From: Protofrankia sp963555925
GTDB lineage: Bacteria; Actinomycetota; Actinomycetes; Frankiales; Frankiaceae
Direction of reading: 5' to 3'
DNA: 64,000 nt
NCBI GenBank assembly: GCA_963555925.1
Contig: CAUVXJ010000042.1
Coordinates: 70,259-134,258 of the forward strand
The notes beneath the pieces were generated by a model. That model did no database searches. It was not told where the DNA came from and saw only the letters and a list, made by a program, of their open reading frames with translations. The translations under genes and the position numbers were made by a program. Below are positions 59,667 to 64,000 of this stretch, piece after piece (the stretch's first letter is position 1; every line of letters starts with the position of its first letter).

Positions 59667-62600
59667 TTACAGGGGCAGAGGTGTTCCCGCCGGCACCCGG
59701 CGGATCGTCGGCAGATAGGGATCGACTTCGCCGACGTCGAATCGCCGGAGCTTTGCGGTCCACCAGAATCGGTCCGTCATGTTGCCGGACATCTTGTATG
59801 CCCCTTCCGGAAGGAGCACCGCCCAGGCTCCGCCTGATCCGGCGAGCAAGGTGCCGATGGGGTTTCCCGTTCGCGCGTCCCAGATCCGGACGCTCCCGTC
59901 CTCGCCGCCGCTGACGACGACCGTTCCGGTCGGGTCAAAGGCGATCGAACTTACTTCTCCCACATTCCGAGGCAGACCCACACCGACACGGCGGTGAAGC
60001 CCGCCGAGATCGCGCCACGATATCGAGCCGTCTCTTTCGCCGATGACAATCTCGCGTCCAGTCGGGTCGAAGGCGAGGGCCGTGACCCCGCGATGACCGG
60101 CCAGTGCGCCTTTGCGTCTACCGGAGACGGTGTGCCAGAGCTCGATCTCACCGTTGTCACCGCCGACGGCGAGTATCTCACCCGATGGGCTGAAGGCCAT
60201 TACCCGCCGACCCGAGGTCGTGAGCTTTCGAAGTTCCCGCCCCGACGGGACGTGGTACAGGGTGATTCCGAATTCTCCGATGGCCAGCACTTGGCCGGCC
60301 GGGTCGACTACCGCATGCCAGGAATCCGACGGGATCTCAACGATCGTCCCCCCGCCGGGCCGGATGTTCCACAGCTCCATCCGCCGACTCGCCCGATCTC
60401 TCGCGACAACCGTCCCAGACGGGTGGACGGTCAGCACCTGAAGATTATCTTCACTGTTGATCGGCGCCGAGATGCTCCGACGCGAGGCGGTGTCCCATAT
60501 TCGAACATTTCCCATTTCGTCGGCGCTGACCAGGGGCGGGGCAGCGGTGCCGAACATCGTAGGGTCGCCGAATGTCAGGGAAATGATCCCACCCGGATGT
60601 CCCTGCAGCTCCGCTGTCTTCTCTCCCGTCGACATCCGCCACAGATGGATGAGGCAATCGGGTCCCGCGCTGGCGACGATGTCGCCGGACGGGCTGACGG
60701 CAATCATTCGGACGCTGGCCGTTAATGGGCGGAGCTCCGCTTTTTGGACGCGCGAGGTGGCGTCCCAGAACTGGAGCGCTCGGGATGCCGACCGTGTCAC
60801 CAGGGTGTCGGCGGAGCCGGCGAAGTCGGCGGAAACGAGACCAGATGACCTCCCGCCGGCCGACTGGTCGACCAGAGTGCCCTTCCTCCTACCGGCGGGG
60901 ATCTCCCATAGATCAACTTTCCCGCCGTGCGCGAGTGCGATGTTCTGCCCGGCTGAGTCGAAAGACACCGACTCGATTTTGTCTGCGCCGGCGAAGAATT
61001 CCGTCCGCCGCCGGCGGGACGCGATGTCCCAGATTTGGACTGACCCGTCCAGGTGGCCGACCAGAATGGTTCCGGACGGGTCTATGCCCAGCCCCCAGAT
61101 GTCGCCGCTCGCCGCCGAGATCTCCTCGTGAACGTTGATGGTGCCGAGCTCGCGACCCGACTCGGTGCCCCATAGTCGGATCGAGCCTTCGAAGCCTGCT
61201 GTCGCCAGTATGCGTCCTCCTGGGTCGACAACAGCGGATATTTGCCCCTGCGTCGGTTTGTACGAGTCCCAGACGAGGGTGTCATCATAGGGAAGATGGC
61301 CGGCGATGATGGCTCGGTCACGTCGGCGATCTAGATCATACAGTCGGATCTCGTTATAGTGTTTGGCGACAAGAAACGAACGCGCCGAGTCGAAGGCGAC
61401 CGGGGCGCCGAGGCCGGCGATCGTCTCATGTTCGACCCCGGAAGCCGTATCCCACAGGTGAACGGCTCCATCGGCGCCGCCGGTCGCGAGTAAGGGACCC
61501 GTTCGGTCGAAGACAGCGGGCCCGTGGGCTCGAGGGAGAACCGCCCGGAGGCGCCCTGATGCCACGTCCCACAGCCGGACATGGGCGGCGTCGTATCTGG
61601 GAAGTGGCTCGTCCATGGTGACAAGCATGGTGCCGTCACCGCTGAAAACTACCGGGCCGACGCCGCCGGGAAGCAGCATGGGCGGCCCGTCGGTGCCGAG
61701 ATGCCATAGTTTCGTGTTCCCGTCGCCGTTCGCGGTGGCAAGGCGCGTACCAGACGGGTCGAACACCATGAGCCGGGTCGAGCCGACGTGGCCGGGGTGG
61801 CCGCGGAGGCCGCGGAGGCCGCGGATTATGCGTCCGGACCGAACTTCGACGATAAAAACTGTGTGCCCCTGCGCGAGGGCGAGAAGCGAACCGCTCGGCG
61901 AGAAGGCCATGGAATCGAAAGACGAAGTGGTGGGCGCGAGCTCGACGGCTGGGACATCACGGCCGCCGACGACCGCGGCGGCCAGCTCTTCGATTTCGGT
62001 GGCGCCTTGCGACATCGTCGTTCCAAGCAGTGCCGCGCCAAGCCACCGTGACCCGCCGAGGCGGGCGCCGGTGAGATCCGATCCGCTGAACGTGGCGCCC
62101 ATCAGGTCGGCGCCGGTGAGATCCGCGTCCCGCAGGGATGTGCGGTCGATGGTCGCGCCCCTCAGCACCGCGCCGCGTAGAACGGAGCCGGATAGGTCCG
62201 TGGCGATCAATGTGGCGTCGGTCAGGTCGGCGCGAGTGAGATCGGCGAGCCGAAGGTCGAGGTTCGACAGCGCGCGCCCACGGAGGTCGGCAGCGACGAA
62301 GCCGCCCGCCGGCACGTCCCGGCCCGAGTAACCTGTCCGCACCTCGGCGCCCGCGCTGGCGTCGCGAGACGCCGACGGTGGGGGGAGCGAACCGAATGGC
62401 GTCGCCTCCGGTCCGGCGGCGCGAATGACGCGGGTCGGCACTGTGGCGGCAGCGGCGCGGACCTCACCGTCCACACGCACGGAGTTTCCGAAACCGAGCA
62501 GCCAGCCGGCGCCAAAAGCACCCGCGGCCGCCTCGGCGAGCTCGACAGCGAATACTCGCGCGGAGGACTGTCGGTCTCGCCGGTTCTTCTCCAGCGCGCG

Positions 62601-63338
62601 CAGAGCCACGGACGCGATCGCCGGCGGCACACCGTCCAGCGGTTTCGGGGACGTGTACAGATGGTGGTTCTTCAGCGCCTCGTAGGACAGGGTCGGGTCA
62701 AATGGAGGCCGGCCCGTCAACAGCTCGTAGAGGATGACACCCAGAGCGTAGACGTCGGTAGCCGGGCGTAGCTCGGCGATCTGGAACTGCTCGGGCGCCA
62801 TGTACACGGGAGTCCCCGCCACCCCGCTGGCTTCCGCCATCGAGCCGATGAGGATTTTGGCGATGCCGAAGTCTGCGACCTTGAGTACGCCGTCGGCGCT
62901 GAAGAGCATGTTTCCCGGCTTCACGTCGCGGTGCAAAACGCCGCGTGTATGTGCGCTGTGTAGCGCCTCGGCAGCGGCTAGCAGTAGGGCGCAGACTTCC
63001 GGCTGGGACAGGCCGGCCGCCGCCGCGTGCCGTAAGCTGCCGCCGGGAAGCAGCTCCATCACAATCAGGCCGCCGGAACGCGGCACTCCGTCATAGACTC
63101 GCACCACATGCGGGTGATCGATATCTGCCAGCACGCGGGCTTCGAACTCGAAAGACAACGCGTCGCCGAGCCCGCCCCGCAAAGCCTTTATCGCGACGGG
63201 GCGATTGAGTACGCGGTGGCGGCCGCGCAGCACAAGGCCAAAACTTCCCCAACCGATGATGTTTCCGACATCGTAGTTGGGCAGCGCGCTACGGATTTCC
63301 TCGAGATCGATATCCAACTCGCCAGATCCCCCGTACAT
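59667..63338 (-). CDS. Ser/Thr protein kinase with pentapeptide and WD40 repeats
   Basis: 1,223 residues. Kinase (about 20-285): G-loop GWGSFG 29-34, Lys51, HRDVKPGN with Asp138, DFG 156-158 and APE 181-183, so catalytic residues are complete. There is no transmembrane helix. A pentapeptide-like block (about 350-440; LDLRLADLTRADLTDATLIA) precedes roughly 14 WD40-type repeats (FDPSGTRLATANGDGNTKLW; FDPTGTVVVSGGEDGSVRIW) forming two propellers. The C-terminal SGNMTDRFWWTAKLRRFDVG is a typical cap. Such proteins are cytoplasmic signalling scaffolds. ATG 63338 gives the cleanest start; the frame is open to 63392. Confidence 0.88.
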   Translation of the reverse strand: MYGGSGELDIDLEEIRSALPNYDVGNIIGWGSFGLVLRGRHRVLNRPVAIKALRGGLGDALSFEFEARVLADIDHPHVVRVYDGVPRSGGLIVMELLPGGSLRHAAAAGLSQPEVCALLLAAAEALHSAHTRGVLHRDVKPGNMLFSADGVLKVADFGIAKILIGSMAEASGVAGTPVYMAPEQFQIAELRPATDVYALGVILYELLTGRPPFDPTLSYEALKNHHLYTSPKPLDGVPPAIASVALRALEKNRRDRQSSARVFAVELAEAAAGAFGAGWLLGFGNSVRVDGEVRAAAATVPTRVIRAAGPEATPFGSLPPPSASRDASAGAEVRTGYSGRDVPAGGFVAADLRGRALSNLDLRLADLTRADLTDATLIATDLSGSVLRGAVLRGATIDRTSLRDADLTGADLMGATFSGSDLTGARLGGSRWLGAALLGTTMSQGATEIEELAAAVVGGRDVPAVELAPTTSSFDSMAFSPSGSLLALAQGHTVFIVEVRSGRIIRGLRGLRGHPGHVGSTRLMVFDPSGTRLATANGDGNTKLWHLGTDGPPMLLPGGVGPVVFSGDGTMLVTMDEPLPRYDAAHVRLWDVASGRLRAVLPRAHGPAVFDRTGPLLATGGADGAVHLWDTASGVEHETIAGLGAPVAFDSARSFLVAKHYNEIRLYDLDRRRDRAIIAGHLPYDDTLVWDSYKPTQGQISAVVDPGGRILATAGFEGSIRLWGTESGRELGTINVHEEISAASGDIWGLGIDPSGTILVGHLDGSVQIWDIASRRRRTEFFAGADKIESVSFDSAGQNIALAHGGKVDLWEIPAGRRKGTLVDQSAGGRSSGLVSADFAGSADTLVTRSASRALQFWDATSRVQKAELRPLTASVRMIAVSPSGDIVASAGPDCLIHLWRMSTGEKTAELQGHPGGIISLTFGDPTMFGTAAPPLVSADEMGNVRIWDTASRRSISAPINSEDNLQVLTVHPSGTVVARDRASRRMELWNIRPGGGTIVEIPSDSWHAVVDPAGQVLAIGEFGITLYHVPSGRELRKLTTSGRRVMAFSPSGEILAVGGDNGEIELWHTVSGRRKGALAGHRGVTALAFDPTGREIVIGERDGSISWRDLGGLHRRVGVGLPRNVGEVSSIAFDPTGTVVVSGGEDGSVRIWDARTGNPIGTLLAGSGGAWAVLLPEGAYKMSGNMTDRFWWTAKLRRFDVGEVDPYLPTIRRVPAGTPLPL

Positions 63339-63612
63339 GAGCTCGCCGCCGGTCCGCCACGATCGGACACCATTGTGACGCAGCCCCGGCATGCAGGGCG
63401 CGTGGGTGACTGGACCAGGTCTCGGCCGGCGGCCTTGACCTCGAACGCGACCAGCATCCCGTCGTCGTGTTCGAGGCTGTGGCGGACGTAGTCGTCGCGC
63501 CAGCGGCCCCGGGATGCGACAGTGGCGCGGCTGAGCACCGGCGGGAAGCCGCCCGCAACCGCCGTTCGACGAGTCCCCGCAGTGGCGTGCTCACGGCTCG
63601 ATGATAGTTGAC

Positions 63613-63695
63613 CTCCAGATTTGCCAGCTGTCCAGCTCCAGATCTGCCACAGGTCGACCTCCCGATCTGCCGACCATTTGGCTCCAGATCTGATA
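63613..63695. repeat. Four 14-bp units at exact 23-bp spacing
   Basis: CTCCAGATTTGCCA, CTCCAGATCTGCCA, CTCCCGATCTGCCG and CTCCAGATCTGATA start at 63613, 63636, 63659 and 63682. The period is 23 bp, not a multiple of three, so it is not a coding repeat. The array sits between the kinase gene and the start of the AAA-type gene. Confidence 0.7.
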
Positions 63696-63755
63696 ATGAC
63701 CATGTGTGGACCGGAACAGCCAATGCGGTCGACGGAGCGGCCGGATTGACCGTGA

Positions 63756-64000
63756 TTGACCCGGTGGCGGGCTGGCGACGCGCCCGACGCGCCCGACGAT
63801 CATGGCGCGCCAGCGCCACGCGCAGCCGTCGCGCGGCGCGGCCTGCTTGGTCGCGAGGTGCCTCTCGCTGCTGTCGGGCATGCGCTGTCCGAAGCTGCGG
63901 CGGGCCGAGGACGACTGCTGCTGGTTACCGGTTCGGCGGGGATAGGGAAGACAGCTCTCGCCGCGGCGGCGGTGGAGGCGGCGGCGGTGCGGGGGATGCT
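63756..64000 (+). CDS. MalT/LuxR-type AAA ATPase regulator, N-terminal part
   Basis: The frame reads LLGREVPLAAVGHALSEAAA then GRGRLLLVTGSAGIGKTALA and continues to the window end. LLGRE at the start and Walker A GSAGIGKT are the hallmarks of large LuxR/STAND ATPases. TTG at 63756 is the only start after the TGA at 63753, unless an internal codon is used. An earlier ATG at 63802 is in another frame and does not give the motif. Full-length proteins are typically 900-1,100 residues, so most lies outside. The 23-bp iterated sites immediately upstream are probably its control region. Confidence 0.7.
   Translation, partial: MTRWRAGDAPDAPDDHGAPAPRAAVARRGLLGREVPLAAVGHALSEAAAGRGRLLLVTGSAGIGKTALAAAAVEAAAVRGM

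Noticed and set aside
63188..63703. Minus-strand frame with VAFEVKAAGR, resembling the end of a DUF4143 protein
   Set aside because: Only about 30 residues look similar and the rest overlaps the kinase N-terminus in another phase; too weak to call.
1..64000. CRISPR array, rRNA or intact tRNA
   Set aside because: Scanning found no regularly spaced 20-40 bp repeats with unique spacers and no complete tRNA or rRNA. The 23-bp-period array at 63613 is too short and its spacers too small for CRISPR.

Overview
The window reads as a chromosomal accessory region of a high-GC actinomycete, most likely a Frankia-type (Frankiales) bacterium. The evidence is the strong G/C bias at third codon positions, frequent GTG starts, and the gene families present: DUF397, PadR, XRE/MmyB, LuxR, VapBC, cutinase, TerD, and a WD40 protein kinase. 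It is a draft assembly: three runs of N (3305-3751, 49240-49637, 52899-53285) interrupt genes or intergenic DNA.

Layout. 1-12.5 kb: a COG0523/CobW GTPase behind a duplicated 44-bp palindrome-ended motif, a broken XRE-nucleotidyltransferase gene, a PadR regulator with a membrane protein (both cut by a gap), a divergent MmyB-type regulator and aldo/keto reductase, a five-part secreted cutinase-VWA-PKD-FN3 protein, a lipoprotein and an MFS pump. 12.5-24.6 kb is one metabolic block. A translationally coupled operon (small ORF, zwf, edd, eda) encodes glucose-6-phosphate dehydrogenase and the Entner-Doudoroff enzymes. Beside it lie a GH32 fructan/sucrose hydrolase, a divergent LacI regulator with a perfect 16-bp operator, and a complete ABC sugar importer (binding protein, two permeases, ATPase). 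Together they suggest uptake of a fructose-containing saccharide, intracellular cleavage, and Entner-Doudoroff breakdown of the glucose part. 24.7-30.5 kb holds toxin-antitoxin genes and relics, an epoxide hydrolase, and a less GC-rich restriction-modification pair. 30.7-43 kb is lipid/xenobiotic catabolism: two enoyl-CoA hydratases, SDRs, TetR with a 27-bp palindrome, a D-aminoacylase-type amidohydrolase, a second aldo/keto reductase, an AlbA_2/Schlafen-type ATP-binding regulator, two more epoxide hydrolases and an APH-like kinase. 43-49 kb is dominated by toxin-antitoxin modules and relics, Fic, a MerR stub, a tRNA 3'-half (likely attachment-site relic) and a LuxR regulator. 50-64 kb has a membrane-anchored PstS-like protein, a Tn3 transposase relic, two related small secreted proteins, a broken VOC gene, a decayed AlbA_2-family gene, a TerD-Mrr nuclease fusion, another TA relic, a 1,223-residue kinase/pentapeptide/WD40 protein, and the start of a MalT/LuxR-type ATPase.

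Two patterns cut across the window. First, a family of short non-coding elements with terminal inverted repeats (ends like TTTAGAGCGACCGGCAATAG) occurs at least seven times. Four copies supply the stop codon of the gene they abut, and two sit at the edge of truncated genes. Second, the region is full of gene wreckage: at least fifteen recognisable fragments, many of them toxin-antitoxin or transposase remains. This points to repeated insertion and deletion rather than a conserved core locus. No CRISPR array or rRNA was seen, and no intact tRNA.
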